64,000 bases of DNA from JABFSA01 sp963827515 (GTDB lineage Bacteria; Acidobacteriota; Vicinamibacteria; Vicinamibacterales; UBA2999). Below are positions 43,496-52,272 of this stretch, in pieces (position 1 is the first letter of the stretch; every line of letters begins with the position of its first letter). The notes beneath the pieces were generated by a model. The model saw only the letters and a program-made list of their open reading frames with translations. It was not told the DNA's origin and searched no databases. The translations under genes and the position numbers were made by a program. The DNA lies in the NCBI GenBank assembly GCA_963827515.1, contig CAWHBF010000025.1, forward strand, positions 186,001 through 250,000. Reading direction: 5' to 3'.

Positions 43496-44461
43496 GTGCG
43501 CCCACGTGTCCTGGCCGTGCTCGGCCCGACCGCTTCTGGCAAGAGCGCGCTCGGACTTTCCCTCGCTGAGCGCTACGGCGGCGAAATAATCAACTGCGAC
43601 TCGACCGCCGTCTACCGAGGCTTTGACATCGGGACGGACAAGCCGGCGGTTGAATCGCGCCGCGGCATCCCGCATCACCTGATTGACATAGCCGAACCGA
43701 CCGAGGTCTATACGGCTGCACAGTTCGCCCATGATGCGGCGGCGGTCATCCGACAGATTCACGCACGGGGTCGCCTGCCGATTCTCGTCGGGGGGAGCGG
43801 ATTTTACTATCGCGCCCTGACGCGCGGTCTGTTTCCTGGACCGGGCGCTGACGACGCTCTCCGAGCCCGACTCGACCGGGTCGCGGATCGACGTGGCGTG
43901 GAGCGGCTCCACCGCATGCTGACACGGGCCGACCCCGAGTCGGCCGCCCGCATCATGCCGCGCGACCGCAAGCGGCTCGTGCGCGCGCTCGAGGTCTACT
44001 TCACGACCGGCCGTTCGCTGACGGCCCATTTCAGTGAGACCGTCTCGCTCATCGCCGACTGTGACGTGACTGCCGTCGCGCTTCGCCTTCCCGCCGCGAT
44101 GACCGCCGATCGAGTCGCGCGCAGGGTGGACGCGCAGTTTGCACGAGGGATCGTGGATGAGGTACGCACGCTGCTGGCAAGCGGCGTGCCGCCGACCGCG
44201 CGCTCCTTTGGCGGGCTGGTCTATCGGCAGGTGATCGAGATGCTGCGTGACGTCCGCGACGAGCAGGCCACGCGCGCGCTCATCGTGCAAGAGAACCGTC
44301 GCTACGCCCGCCGCCAGTTGATCTGGTTTCGCAAAGAGCCTAATCTTAGGTGGTTCGACGGTCCAGGCGAGCGAGCAGAAACGCTCACCCGCGTGCAAGA
44401 CGCGCTCGCCGTGCGCGGCCTCCGACCGCCAGGAGAGGCTCCCGATGGCTCAGGTGATTGA
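43496..44461 (+). CDS. miaA: tRNA dimethylallyltransferase MiaA
   Basis: The 321-residue product has P-loop GPTASGKSALGLSLAERYGGEIINCDSTAVYRGFDIGTDKP, HHLIDIAEPTEVYTAAQFAHDA, LVGGSGFYYRALTRGLF and the C-terminal QENRRYARRQLIWFRKEPNLRWFD. It transfers a dimethylallyl group to A37 of tRNAs reading UNN codons. The usual DSxQVY reads DSTAVY, so the Gln is replaced by Ala. The GTG start is assigned by the N-terminal motif. It overlaps hfq by 17 bases, the same order as in E. coli. Confidence 0.95.
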   Translation: MRPRVLAVLGPTASGKSALGLSLAERYGGEIINCDSTAVYRGFDIGTDKPAVESRRGIPHHLIDIAEPTEVYTAAQFAHDAAAVIRQIHARGRLPILVGGSGFYYRALTRGLFPGPGADDALRARLDRVADRRGVERLHRMLTRADPESAARIMPRDRKRLVRALEVYFTTGRSLTAHFSETVSLIADCDVTAVALRLPAAMTADRVARRVDAQFARGIVDEVRTLLASGVPPTARSFGGLVYRQVIEMLRDVRDEQATRALIVQENRRYARRQLIWFRKEPNLRWFDGPGERAETLTRVQDALAVRGLRPPGEAPDGSGD

Positions 44462-44714
44462 CTCGCGCACAACCGAACATTCCGCACAGCCGAGCATTCA
44501 GGACGCGTTTCTCAATCATGCGAGGCGTGAGCGTCTCGCCGTCAGTCTCCATCTCATCGACGGCCGCCACTTCGATGCGCGGATCAAGCATTTCGATCGC
44601 TTTGCCGTGGTCGTTGACATCGACGGCGCCGATCACCTGATCTTCAAGCACGCAATCGCGACCATTGCCACCGAGCGTTCCGTCGCCAACTACTTCACAG
44701 CGCAGCACGCCTGA
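44445..44714 (+). CDS. hfq: RNA chaperone Hfq
   Basis: The 89-residue product is an Sm-like protein: SIQDAFLNHARRERLAVSLHLIDGRHFDARIKHFDRFAVVVD (Sm1) and HLIFKHAIATIATE (Sm2 with the KHA motif). The hexamer would pair sRNAs with mRNAs. The proximal-site signature YKHA is FKHA here. AGGAGAGG seven bases upstream is a strong ribosome-binding site, and the start lies inside miaA. The presence of Hfq implies trans-acting sRNAs in this organism. Confidence 0.93.
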   Translation: MAQVIDSRTTEHSAQPSIQDAFLNHARRERLAVSLHLIDGRHFDARIKHFDRFAVVVDIDGADHLIFKHAIATIATERSVANYFTAQHA

Positions 44715-44727
44715 GTCCGGGGCGCGT

Positions 44728-45906
44728 GTGCCTGTCTTCACGCGCGTCATCGTTCTCGTTCTCGACAGTGTCGGCATCGGGGCGCTTCCCGACGCTGCCG
44801 CCTACGGAGACGAGGGCAGCGACACGCTTGGACACATCGCCGCACAGGTGGCATTGCACGTGCCGGCGCTGCGATCGCTGGGGTTGGGCCAGCTCGTGCC
44901 GCTGGGAGGCGCGTCCACACCGACACGCGGCGCGTTCGGAAGAATGGCCGAGGTGTCGGCAGGGAAGGATTCGGTCACCGGGCACTGGGAGCTGATGGGG
45001 CTGGTCCTCGACCGGCCGTTTCCGACGTTTCCCGAAGGTTTTCCGCCGGAACTCATCGCGGAGTTCGAGCGTCGGATAGGACGAAAGACGCTCGGCAATG
45101 TCGTGGCGTCTGGCACCGAGATCATCGAACGACTCGGCGCGGAGCACATGACGACGGGGAAGCCGATCGTGTACACGTCCGCCGACAGCGTGTTCCAGAT
45201 CGCCGCTCACGAGAACGTCATTCCCGTGAACGACCAGTACCGCATCTGTGGCATCGCCTTCGACCTGGTGGCACGGGGCCTTGGCGTCGCGCGGGTGATC
45301 GCGCGACCTTTCGTCGGTACGCCGGGCGCGTTCACTCGGACGGCCAACCGTCACGACTACGCGCTCGAGCCATCTGGCGAGACGTTGCTCGACCGGCTGA
45401 CTCGAGACGGCGTAACCGTCACCGCGATCGGGAAGGTCGCCGATCTCTTTGCGGGTCGCGGCATCGCCCGTTCTATCCCGACGTCGAGCGACGCGGACGG
45501 CGTCACCAAGCTGCGGGCGGTGATGTCAGACACGAGCGCCGGTCTGATTTTCGCGAACTTCGTGGATTTCGACACGCTCTACGGCCATAGGAATGATGTC
45601 GCGGGATACGCCGCCAATCTCGAGCGCTTCGACGAGCATCTGAAACGCGTGCTGTCAGAGGTGCACGAGCGCGACCTGCTGGTGGTCACGGCCGACCATG
45701 GCAATGACCCGAGCACCCCGAGCACTGACCATTCACGCGAGTACGTGCCGATTCTGGCGATTGGGGCGGGGGTGCGTCCGGGCACCGATCTTGGCACGCG
45801 CGGATCATTCGCCGACTTGGGTCAGACGATCGCCGACAACTTCGGCGTCGGGCCGCTGCCCAATGGGACCAGCTTTCTGGAGGACATCGTTGCCGACCAT
45901 CCGTGA
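44728..45906 (+). CDS. deoB: Phosphopentomutase DeoB
   Basis: The product has about 392 residues from the GTG at 44728, giving VFTRVIVLVLDSVGIGALPDAAAYGDEGSDTLGH (first metal-binding Asp and the DSxGIG motif). Also seen are GKDSVTGHWELMG, NRHDYALEP, NFVDFDTLYGHRNDVAGYA, TADHGNDPSTPSTDHSREYVP (metal ligands) and LGQTIADNFG. It is a full-length alkaline-phosphatase-superfamily mutase that interconverts (deoxy)ribose 1- and 5-phosphates. With the nucleoside transporter at 62 kb and mtnP, it supports active nucleoside salvage. Confidence 0.95.
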   Translation: MPVFTRVIVLVLDSVGIGALPDAAAYGDEGSDTLGHIAAQVALHVPALRSLGLGQLVPLGGASTPTRGAFGRMAEVSAGKDSVTGHWELMGLVLDRPFPTFPEGFPPELIAEFERRIGRKTLGNVVASGTEIIERLGAEHMTTGKPIVYTSADSVFQIAAHENVIPVNDQYRICGIAFDLVARGLGVARVIARPFVGTPGAFTRTANRHDYALEPSGETLLDRLTRDGVTVTAIGKVADLFAGRGIARSIPTSSDADGVTKLRAVMSDTSAGLIFANFVDFDTLYGHRNDVAGYAANLERFDEHLKRVLSEVHERDLLVVTADHGNDPSTPSTDHSREYVPILAIGAGVRPGTDLGTRGSFADLGQTIADNFGVGPLPNGTSFLEDIVADHP

Positions 45907-46948
45907 GTCACTCGAGCAGCTCGAACGCGAATCCCTTGCCCCGGAGGCCGCCAAGAGCGCCGACTCGCGGGGTCGCTTGAGGCCGGAGCCGGAAGACGAT
46001 GTCCGGCCGGCGTTTCAACACGACCGCGACCGGATCATCCACAGCAAAGCCTTCCGGCGCTTGAAGCACAAGACGCAGGTATTTTTCTCACCGGCCGGCG
46101 ACCACTACCGGACGAGGCTCACGCACACCCTCGAGGTGTCGCAGATCGCGAGGACGATTGCGAAGGTGCTTCGTCTGCACGAAGAGCTGACCGAGTCGAT
46201 CGCGCTCGGTCATGACCTGGGCCACACCCCCTTCGGCCACACCGGTGAGCGTGTGCTCGACCGTCTCGTGCCCGGCGGCTTCAACCACTACGAGCAGAGT
46301 CTTCGGATCGTCGATGTGCTCGAGAACGACTGTCGCGGACTGAACCTCACGTGGGAAGTGCGCGACGGCATCGCGCGGCACTCCAAGGGGAAGCAGGGGT
46401 CGCCCGTGGGCCTCGACCCATCGAAGCGCGCATCGACGCTCGAGGGGCAGATCATGCGGGTCGCCGACCTGATCGCGTACGTCAACCACGATATCGACGA
46501 TGCCGTGCGAGCGGGGATGCTGAGTGCCTCCGACCTGCCGCCCGGCCCGGTGGGGACGCTCGGCACGAGCTCGTCTGCCCGGATTGCCCGGATGGTCAAG
46601 GATGTGGTCACCGAGACGCAGGGTGCGGGACTTGCCGAGATCCGGATGAGCGCACCCGTGCTCGAGGCCACATTGGCCATGCGGAGCTTTCTTTTCGAGG
46701 CGGTCTACGAAAACGCCGTCGCGACCGCCGAGTTTGCGAAGGCGGACGGGGTGCTGGGCGGCCTTTGGGAGAAGGTCCGTGAGCGGCCCGACGAGTTCCT
46801 GGACCGTCGCATCGTCGAGGGTGAGGGGGTGGATGCTGCAGCCCGAGACTTCCTGGCCGGCATGACCGACCGGTTCGCCGTCGCGCTCTACGAACAGCTC
46901 TTCATCCCCAAGCCCTGGATCGGCCCGATCTCCCCGAATCAGCTATAA
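45890..46948 (+). CDS. dgt: Deoxyguanosinetriphosphate triphosphohydrolase-like protein
   Basis: The product has 352 residues from a TTG at 45890 preceded by GGAGGA; it overlaps deoB by 17 bases. The HD-domain motif RTRLTHTLEVSQIARTIAK...ALGHDLGHTPFGHTGE gives His and Asp ligands, with DRDRIIHSKAFRRLKHKTQVF as the N-terminal nucleotide-binding segment. IARHSKGKQGSP and ADLIAYVNHDIDDAVRAGML complete the core. It is the short dGTPase-like type, which hydrolyses dNTPs to nucleosides and triphosphate. Pairing with deoB links deoxynucleotide turnover to deoxyribose use. Confidence 0.92.
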   Translation: MPTIRESLEQLERESLAPEAAKSADSRGRLRPEPEDDVRPAFQHDRDRIIHSKAFRRLKHKTQVFFSPAGDHYRTRLTHTLEVSQIARTIAKVLRLHEELTESIALGHDLGHTPFGHTGERVLDRLVPGGFNHYEQSLRIVDVLENDCRGLNLTWEVRDGIARHSKGKQGSPVGLDPSKRASTLEGQIMRVADLIAYVNHDIDDAVRAGMLSASDLPPGPVGTLGTSSSARIARMVKDVVTETQGAGLAEIRMSAPVLEATLAMRSFLFEAVYENAVATAEFAKADGVLGGLWEKVRERPDEFLDRRIVEGEGVDAAARDFLAGMTDRFAVALYEQLFIPKPWIGPISPNQL

Positions 46949-46949
46949 T
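46944..46949 (+). promoter_or_regulatory. Possible -10 element before the yceD-rpmF-fab operon
   Basis: TATAAT overlaps the dgt stop. An alternative is TTGACG (46949-46954) with an 18-base spacer to TATCGC. A small hairpin (CTGTCGCGA/TCGCGGCAG, 46961-46983) and a family A repeat follow before yceD. Only one of these can be the promoter. Confidence 0.3.
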
Positions 46950-47057
46950 TGACGGTCTGTCTGTCGCGAGAGTATCGCGGCAGGGCGTGGCGGGTTCGCT
47001 ACGCGGGCCTCGCCTACGTAACGCGGGTGCAGGACGCGGCGGCCCGGCATCGAACTC

Positions 47058-47585
47058 ATGCAACTTGATCTCACGCGCTATCGGCAGCCGCTCCAGCACT
47101 TCGTCCGGACGTTCCAGCCGGCGGAGGTTGCGGACTCGAGTGACGCGTACCAGATCGTGGCGCCGGTCGACCTTGCCTTCGAGATTCACAAGGACAAGGA
47201 CATGTTTCGGCTGGTCGGGTCGGTGGTCAGCGAGCTCGAGCTACCGTGCAGCCGCTGTCTCGAGCCGCTTCGGCTCCCGGTGGCGGCGCAGTTCGACCTG
47301 CGGTATCTGCCCGTCACGAAGGCGGCGGCGGACACCGAGCGTGAGGTGGGTGAAGACGATCTGGGAACGAGCTACTACACGAACGATGAAATTGATCTGA
47401 ACGAGCTGCTGCGGGAGCAGTTTTACCTGGTCCTACCGATGAAGCCGTTGTGCCAGGAGAACTGCCGCGGGCTCTGTTCGCAGTGCGGCACGAACCTCAA
47501 TACGGATACCTGCGAGTGTGCGCCAGTCTGGGAGGATCCCCGATTGTCGGTGCTCAAGGGCCTCGGAAAGAGCCGCGAGTCCTAA
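47058..47585 (+). CDS. yceD: YceD/DUF177 family protein
   Basis: The 175-residue product has two cysteine pairs that mark the family: LPCSRCLEPLRLPV near residue 75, and PLCQENCRGLCSQCGTNLNTDTCEC near residues 132-156. The latter is more Cys-rich than most and likely binds zinc. The family is linked to 23S rRNA accumulation, and it precedes rpmF in nearly all bacteria, as here (5-base gap). Full length. Confidence 0.92.
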   Translation: MQLDLTRYRQPLQHFVRTFQPAEVADSSDAYQIVAPVDLAFEIHKDKDMFRLVGSVVSELELPCSRCLEPLRLPVAAQFDLRYLPVTKAAADTEREVGEDDLGTSYYTNDEIDLNELLREQFYLVLPMKPLCQENCRGLCSQCGTNLNTDTCECAPVWEDPRLSVLKGLGKSRES

Positions 47586-47590
47586 ATACT

Positions 47591-47773
47591 ATGCCTAACC
47601 CAAAACGCCGACACTCCAAGACGCGCACAGCCAAGCGTCGCACTCACGACACGCTGACCGCGGCAACCACCGGTCTCTGCCCGCAATGTCATGAGCCGAA
47701 AGCTCCGCATCGTATCTGCTCGCACTGCGGCTTCTACAATCAGCGGCAAGTGCGCGCCGTCGACGAGGAGTAA
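47591..47773 (+). CDS. rpmF: 50S ribosomal protein L32
   Basis: The 60-residue product has MPNPKRRHSKTRTAKRRTHD, a basic N-terminus, and the Zn-binding CPQC...CSHCGFYNQRQV (C-x2-C and C-x2-C). It is a standard zinc-type L32. It sits between yceD and plsX, the classical ribosome/lipid gene junction. Confidence 0.96.
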   Translation: MPNPKRRHSKTRTAKRRTHDTLTAATTGLCPQCHEPKAPHRICSHCGFYNQRQVRAVDEE

Positions 47774-47784
47774 CCGCTCGCACC

Positions 47785-48795
47785 GTGATCCGCATCGCCG
47801 TTGACGCGATGGGCGGCGACCACGCGCCCTCGGCCGTGGTCGACGGCGCCGTGGCGGCGGCGCGGCATCTCGACGTCGACATCGCCCTCGTGGGTGCACG
47901 GGCGGTGGTCCAGGAGGCCCTGTCGGTACATCCGGGCTGGTCCCGCCTTCGCATCGAAATCGTCGAGGCACCAGACGTCATCGCCATGACCGACTCGCCC
48001 GCGGCGGCGCTTAGGCGCAAGCCTCGTGCGTCGATCCGGGTTGCCGCCGAGATGGTCGGGCAGCGAGCGGCCGACGCTCTTGTGAGCGCCGGACACACTG
48101 GCGCCACGGTGATGGCGGCCTACGGCGCGTTCGGCACGATAACAGGCGTTGATCGTCCGGCCCTGGCGGCTTCGATTCCGACCCGTGCAAGACCGGCGGT
48201 GCTCGTTGATGCCGGCGCCAACGTCGAGTGCCGACCTCAACATTTGCTCCAGTTCGCGGTGATGGGTTGCGTCTACGCCAAGATCGCGTTCGGTGTGGAG
48301 CGTCCCCGAGTCGGTCTGCTCTCGGTTGGCGAAGAGGCGACGAAGGGCAATGAGCTGACTCGCGACGCGCATCAGCTTCTGAAGACCGCGCCACTGAACT
48401 TCATTGGCAACGTCGAGGGGCGGGAGATCTACAGCGGCGTGGCCGACGTGATCGTCTGTGACGGCTTCACGGGCAATGTGGTGCTGAAAACGAGCGAAGG
48501 GCTCGTGGAAGCCGTGGAGGCCTTGCTGGGCGACGAGTTGCGTGGGACGTTTTCGAGCCAGATGGGATATCTGCTATCGCGACGTGCGTTTCGCCGATTC
48601 CGGCGCCGGGTCGACTACTCGGAGTATGGCGGCGCCCCGCTTCTGGGTGTCGCCGGTCTCGTCATCGTCGGCCATGGCCGTTCGTCCGCCAAAGCCATAC
48701 GTAACGCGATTGCGATGGCGTACCGGTTCGCGACGAACGACGTCGTGCAGCGCGTCGAACGGGAGATCGCGATCGCGTCGGTGGCGGAACTGTGA
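47785..48795 (+). CDS. plsX: Phosphate acyltransferase PlsX
   Basis: The 336-residue product has IRIAVDAMGGDHAPSAVVDGA, SAGHTGATVMAAYG, VLVDAGANVECRPQHLLQFAVMG, RVGLLSVGEEATKGNELTRDAH, FIGNVEGREIYSGVADVIVCDGFTGNVVLKTSEGLVE and APLLGVAGLVIVGHGRSS. All PlsX blocks are present. It makes acyl-phosphate from acyl-ACP, the first step towards phosphatidic acid via PlsY. GTG start; the stop overlaps fabD by GTGA. Confidence 0.96.
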   Translation: MIRIAVDAMGGDHAPSAVVDGAVAAARHLDVDIALVGARAVVQEALSVHPGWSRLRIEIVEAPDVIAMTDSPAAALRRKPRASIRVAAEMVGQRAADALVSAGHTGATVMAAYGAFGTITGVDRPALAASIPTRARPAVLVDAGANVECRPQHLLQFAVMGCVYAKIAFGVERPRVGLLSVGEEATKGNELTRDAHQLLKTAPLNFIGNVEGREIYSGVADVIVCDGFTGNVVLKTSEGLVEAVEALLGDELRGTFSSQMGYLLSRRAFRRFRRRVDYSEYGGAPLLGVAGLVIVGHGRSSAKAIRNAIAMAYRFATNDVVQRVEREIAIASVAEL

Positions 48796-49733
48796 TCGCA
48801 TTTCTGTTCCCAGGACAGGGTTCTCAGAAGGTCGGCATGGGGAAGGCGCTGGTCGAGGCCTTCGCCGAGGCACGCCAGACCTTCGAGGAGGCGGATGCCG
48901 CCTTCGCCGGTCCGTTGTCCGCGCTTTGTTTCGAAGGCCCCGAGGATCAGCTGACGCTGACCGAGCATACGCAGCCCGCGATTCTGACGGTCAGCATTGC
49001 AGCGGCGAGAGTGCTCGCCGCGCATGGGGTCCTCCCCGATATCGTGGCAGGCCACAGTCTGGGTGAGTATTCAGCAAACGTGACGGCCGGAACGATCGGC
49101 TTTGCCGATGCCGTGCGTGTGGTTCGCAGACGTGGGCGCTACATGCAGGAGGCCGTGCCCGTCGGGCAAGGCGCGATGGCGGCCATTCTCGGGCTCGACG
49201 CATCCATGGTTGCGCGCGCGTGTGAGGAAGCGGCACATGGGGAAGTCGTGAGCCCGGCGAACGTGAACGGTCCCGGTCAGGTGGTGATTGCTGGCGCGGT
49301 CGCGGCCGTGCAGCGGGCAGGCGAGCGCGCGAAGGCGCTGGGCGCCAAGCGGGTCATGCTTCTGCCGGTGAGTGCACCGTTTCACTGCGCCATGATGAAG
49401 CCGGCGGAGGAGCGGCTCGCCCCGGAGCTGCGCGCGCTCGCCGCGCAGACACCGCGTATCCCAATCGTGGCGAACACGGACGCCAAGCCGAGGACCGAGG
49501 CTGGATCGGCAATCGAGGCGCTGGTGGACCAGGTTTCGTCGCCGGTACTCTGGGAGTCCATCGTGCATCGCCTTGCGTCCGAGGGCGTCACCACGTATGT
49601 TGAGGTGGGTCCAGGTCGTGTGCTGAGCGGGCTGGTGAAGAAAATCATCAAGGATGCGAACGTGTTCGCCTTTGGCGGACCGGACGACCTGGGGGCGATA
49701 CTTGCAAGTGCAGAATCGAAGAGTGCAAAGTGA
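48792..49733 (+). CDS. fabD: Malonyl-CoA:ACP transacylase FabD
   Basis: The 313-residue product has FLFPGQGSQKVGMG at the N-terminus, GHSLGEYSANV with the nucleophile Ser, RRRGRYMQEAVPVGQGAMAAIL, SAPFHCAMMKPA with the catalytic His, and the C-terminal YVEVGPGRVLSGLVKKI. It loads malonyl onto ACP. fabH, which stands between plsX and fabD in many bacteria, is missing here. Confidence 0.96.
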   Translation: MIAFLFPGQGSQKVGMGKALVEAFAEARQTFEEADAAFAGPLSALCFEGPEDQLTLTEHTQPAILTVSIAAARVLAAHGVLPDIVAGHSLGEYSANVTAGTIGFADAVRVVRRRGRYMQEAVPVGQGAMAAILGLDASMVARACEEAAHGEVVSPANVNGPGQVVIAGAVAAVQRAGERAKALGAKRVMLLPVSAPFHCAMMKPAEERLAPELRALAAQTPRIPIVANTDAKPRTEAGSAIEALVDQVSSPVLWESIVHRLASEGVTTYVEVGPGRVLSGLVKKIIKDANVFAFGGPDDLGAILASAESKSAK

Positions 49734-49762
49734 GAAGTAACTTCACCGTCGCGCGCCGCACG

Positions 49763-49816
49763 TGCCAACTGACTTTCCACTTGCCACTTTCCACTTTCCA
49801 CTTGTCACTTTTGCCT
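49763..49816 (+). repeat. Low-complexity repeat of CCACTTTCCACTT words
   Basis: About six degenerate CCACTT(T/G) units lie between fabD and fabG. No promoter consensus stands out. One more member of the class of short degenerate repeats found between genes here. Confidence 0.65.
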
Positions 49817-49832
49817 TCCCTTTTTCCGGCTC

Positions 49833-50573
49833 ATGCTCGACCTGTCCGGTAAGGTCGCCATCGTGACCGGGGCCTCACGCGGGATCGGTCGCGCGGTAGC
49901 GGTCAAGCTGGCTGCCCGCGGCGCGCAGGTGATTGCGGTTGCTCGGGCTGACCATTCCGAGAGCACCGTCGTGGAGATTCAGTCGGCCGGGGGACGGGCA
50001 ATCGCGGTGTCGGTGGACGTCACCGACCGGGCCTCGATCGACGCGATGATGAGCGGCGCGCTCGAGCAGCACGGCCGCATCGACATTCTCGTGAACAATG
50101 CCGGCATTACCCGCGATCAGCTGCTGATGCGGATGAAGGGCGAGGATTGGGACCAGGTGATTGCGACCAATCTGACGGCCGCGTTCGATTGCGCGCAGGC
50201 GGTCATCAAGCCGATGATCAAGCAGCGCAGCGGGCGCATCATCAGTATCAGTTCGGTCGTCGGACAGACGGGAAACGCCGGACAGGCAAACTATGCGGCC
50301 TCGAAGGCCGGGCTGATCGGGTTTTCCAAGGCGCTGGCGCGCGAAGTGGCGTCCCGGAGCATTACCGTGAATGTCGTGGCTCCCGGCCTGATCGACACCG
50401 ACATGACCCGGGCGATCACCGACAGGGCCCAGGTCGACTGGGCGGCGCAGATTCCGCTTGGCCGGCTGGGCGCCGCGGATGAGGTCGCCGCTGCAGTTTG
50501 TTTCCTCGCTTCTGACGAGGCGTCGTATATTACCGGTCAAGTACTCGCGGTTAATGGTGGAATGTACATGTAA
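49833..50573 (+). CDS. fabG: 3-oxoacyl-ACP reductase FabG
   Basis: The 246-residue short-chain dehydrogenase has the TGASRGIGRAVA nucleotide loop, NNAGITRDQLLMRMKGEDWDQVIATNLT (FabG-specific), ISSVVGQTGNAGQANYAASKAG with the Ser-Tyr-Lys active site, and C-terminal GQVLAVNGGMYM. It reduces beta-ketoacyl-ACP with NADPH in fatty acid elongation. It precedes acpP by 75 bases. Confidence 0.96.
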   Translation: MLDLSGKVAIVTGASRGIGRAVAVKLAARGAQVIAVARADHSESTVVEIQSAGGRAIAVSVDVTDRASIDAMMSGALEQHGRIDILVNNAGITRDQLLMRMKGEDWDQVIATNLTAAFDCAQAVIKPMIKQRSGRIISISSVVGQTGNAGQANYAASKAGLIGFSKALAREVASRSITVNVVAPGLIDTDMTRAITDRAQVDWAAQIPLGRLGAADEVAAAVCFLASDEASYITGQVLAVNGGMYM

Positions 50574-50648
50574 CTCGGTGCGCAGTTCGTGGGTGCTGGT
50601 GGCACGATCCCCCCGGCCCCTGCCAAGTGCCAGTCGATTGGAGGCGTA

Positions 50649-50894
50649 ATGGCCGTCGCAGATAAGGTGAAGAGCATCATCGTGGAGCAGCTCGGTGTGG
50701 ACGAGGAAGAAGTGACGCCAGATGCGTCATTCGTCGACGACTTGGGCGCTGACTCGCTCGACACGGTGGAGCTCGTCATGGCGTTCGAAGAAGAGTTCGG
50801 CATCGAGATTCCGGACGAGGACGCTGAGAAGATCACGCGCGTGAAGGAGGCGGTCGACTACATCGACGCGCACGCGAAGACCAAGAAGGGCTAG
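50649..50894 (+). CDS. acpP: Acyl carrier protein
   Basis: The 81-residue acidic product is MAVADKVKSIIVEQLGVDEEEV then the DLGADSLDTVELVMAFEEEFG motif, whose Ser carries 4'-phosphopantetheine. The start at 50649 is the normal ACP N-terminus. It lies between fabG and fabF and serves this operon and the lipid A enzymes at 30-32 kb. Confidence 0.97.
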   Translation: MAVADKVKSIIVEQLGVDEEEVTPDASFVDDLGADSLDTVELVMAFEEEFGIEIPDEDAEKITRVKEAVDYIDAHAKTKKG

Positions 50895-50941
50895 CAGGCC
50901 GGTCTCCGCATCGCGGAGACCTCGGGACGTACCACGGAGGC

Positions 50942-52186
50942 ATGGTGAGCAGGCGGGTCGTTATTACCGGCATCGGCCTGGTGTCGTCGCTCGGGATCGG
51001 CACCAGTGCAAACTGGGACGCGCTTCTGTCCGGTACGAGCGGCGTCGCGCGGATCACGAAGTTCGACACCGAGGGCTTCGCCGCGCAAATCGCGGCGGAG
51101 GTCAAAGGCTTCGATCCGTTGCAGTTCGTCGACAAGAAAGACGTCAAGAAGATGGACGTCTTCATCCAGTACGCGATCGCCGCTTCGCTGTTCGCGGTCG
51201 ACGACGCGAAACTGGAGGTCACTCCTGAAACCTCCCTGCGGACCGGCGTCTTCATTGCGTCCGGCATCGGTGGATTCACCACGATCGAGCGGGAACACCG
51301 GAACCTGATCGAGGGCGGACCGCGAAAAATCTCACCGTTCTTCATCCCCTCGGCCATCATCAATCTGGCTGCGGGGCAGGTGTCGATTCGGCTCGGCGCG
51401 AAGGGGCCGAACTCGGCCACGTGTACCGCCTGCTCGGCTTCGGCGCACGCCATCGGCGATGCCTTCGAGATCATTCGACGTGGTGATGCCGACTCGATGA
51501 TTGCCGGCGGCTCGGAGGCAGCCATCACGCCGATGGGCGTGGGTGGGTTTGCCGCGCTCCGGGCACTCTCAACGAGAAATGACGACCCCGGGCGCGCCTG
51601 TCGCCCTTTCGACAAGGATCGTGACGGGTTCATCATCGGCGAGGGCGCCGGCATTCTGGTGCTCGAGGAGCTCGAACAGGCCAGGCGCCGCGGAGCACGG
51701 ATCTATGCGGAGCTCGTCGGCTACGGCATGTCCGCCGATGCGTACCACATCACGGCGCCCTCCGAGGACGGCGAGGGGGCGGTGCGGGTCATGACCATCG
51801 CCTTGCAGAAGGCGGGGATTCGCCCCGATCAGGTCGACTACATCAACGCCCACGGTACCTCAACGCCTCACAACGACCGTCTCGAGACGCTGGCCATCAA
51901 ACGATGCTTCGGCGAGCACGCGCGCACTGTTACGATTTCATCGACCAAATCCATGACCGGGCATCTCCTCGGAGCCGCGGGCGGTCTCGAGGCCGGCATC
52001 GTGGCCCTGTCGGTGTTCCACCAGGAGGTGCCGCCGACGGTCAACCTCGACAACCCCGATCCCGACTGCGACCTCGACTACGTTCCGCACACCAAGCGTC
52101 AACTCAAGATCGAGTACGCGCTGTCCAATTCGTTCGGCTTTGGGGGTACCAACGCGGCTTTGGTCCTCAAACGATACGAAGCGTGA
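50942..52186 (+). CDS. fabF: 3-oxoacyl-ACP synthase II FabF
   Basis: The 414-residue product has RRVVITGIGLVSSLG, TCTACSASAHAIGDAF with the catalytic Cys, NAHGTSTPHNDRLETLAIK and STKSMTGHLLGAAGG (two His and the Lys of the triad), and C-terminal SNSFGFGGTNAALVLKRYE. It elongates acyl-ACP by condensation with malonyl-ACP. The distal GG(A)GG ribosome-binding site (CGGAGG) lies just before the ATG. It closes the fab cluster and is followed by a family B hairpin. Confidence 0.96.
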   Translation: MVSRRVVITGIGLVSSLGIGTSANWDALLSGTSGVARITKFDTEGFAAQIAAEVKGFDPLQFVDKKDVKKMDVFIQYAIAASLFAVDDAKLEVTPETSLRTGVFIASGIGGFTTIEREHRNLIEGGPRKISPFFIPSAIINLAAGQVSIRLGAKGPNSATCTACSASAHAIGDAFEIIRRGDADSMIAGGSEAAITPMGVGGFAALRALSTRNDDPGRACRPFDKDRDGFIIGEGAGILVLEELEQARRRGARIYAELVGYGMSADAYHITAPSEDGEGAVRVMTIALQKAGIRPDQVDYINAHGTSTPHNDRLETLAIKRCFGEHARTVTISSTKSMTGHLLGAAGGLEAGIVALSVFHQEVPPTVNLDNPDPDCDLDYVPHTKRQLKIEYALSNSFGFGGTNAALVLKRYEA

Positions 52187-52264
52187 ACCGCGAAGTCCAC
52201 GACGATCACGAAGTGTACGAACATCTCATTCATTCGATGTCGTGTCTTCGTGACCTTCGTGGTT
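52186..52264 (+). repeat. Family B hairpin between fabF and etfB
   Basis: AACCGCGAAG...ATCACGAAG on the left and CTTCGTGACCTTCGTGGTT on the right (ending 52264) are complementary arms made of the same degenerate 9-mer. Confidence 0.75.
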
Positions 52265-52272
52265 GATCGCAC

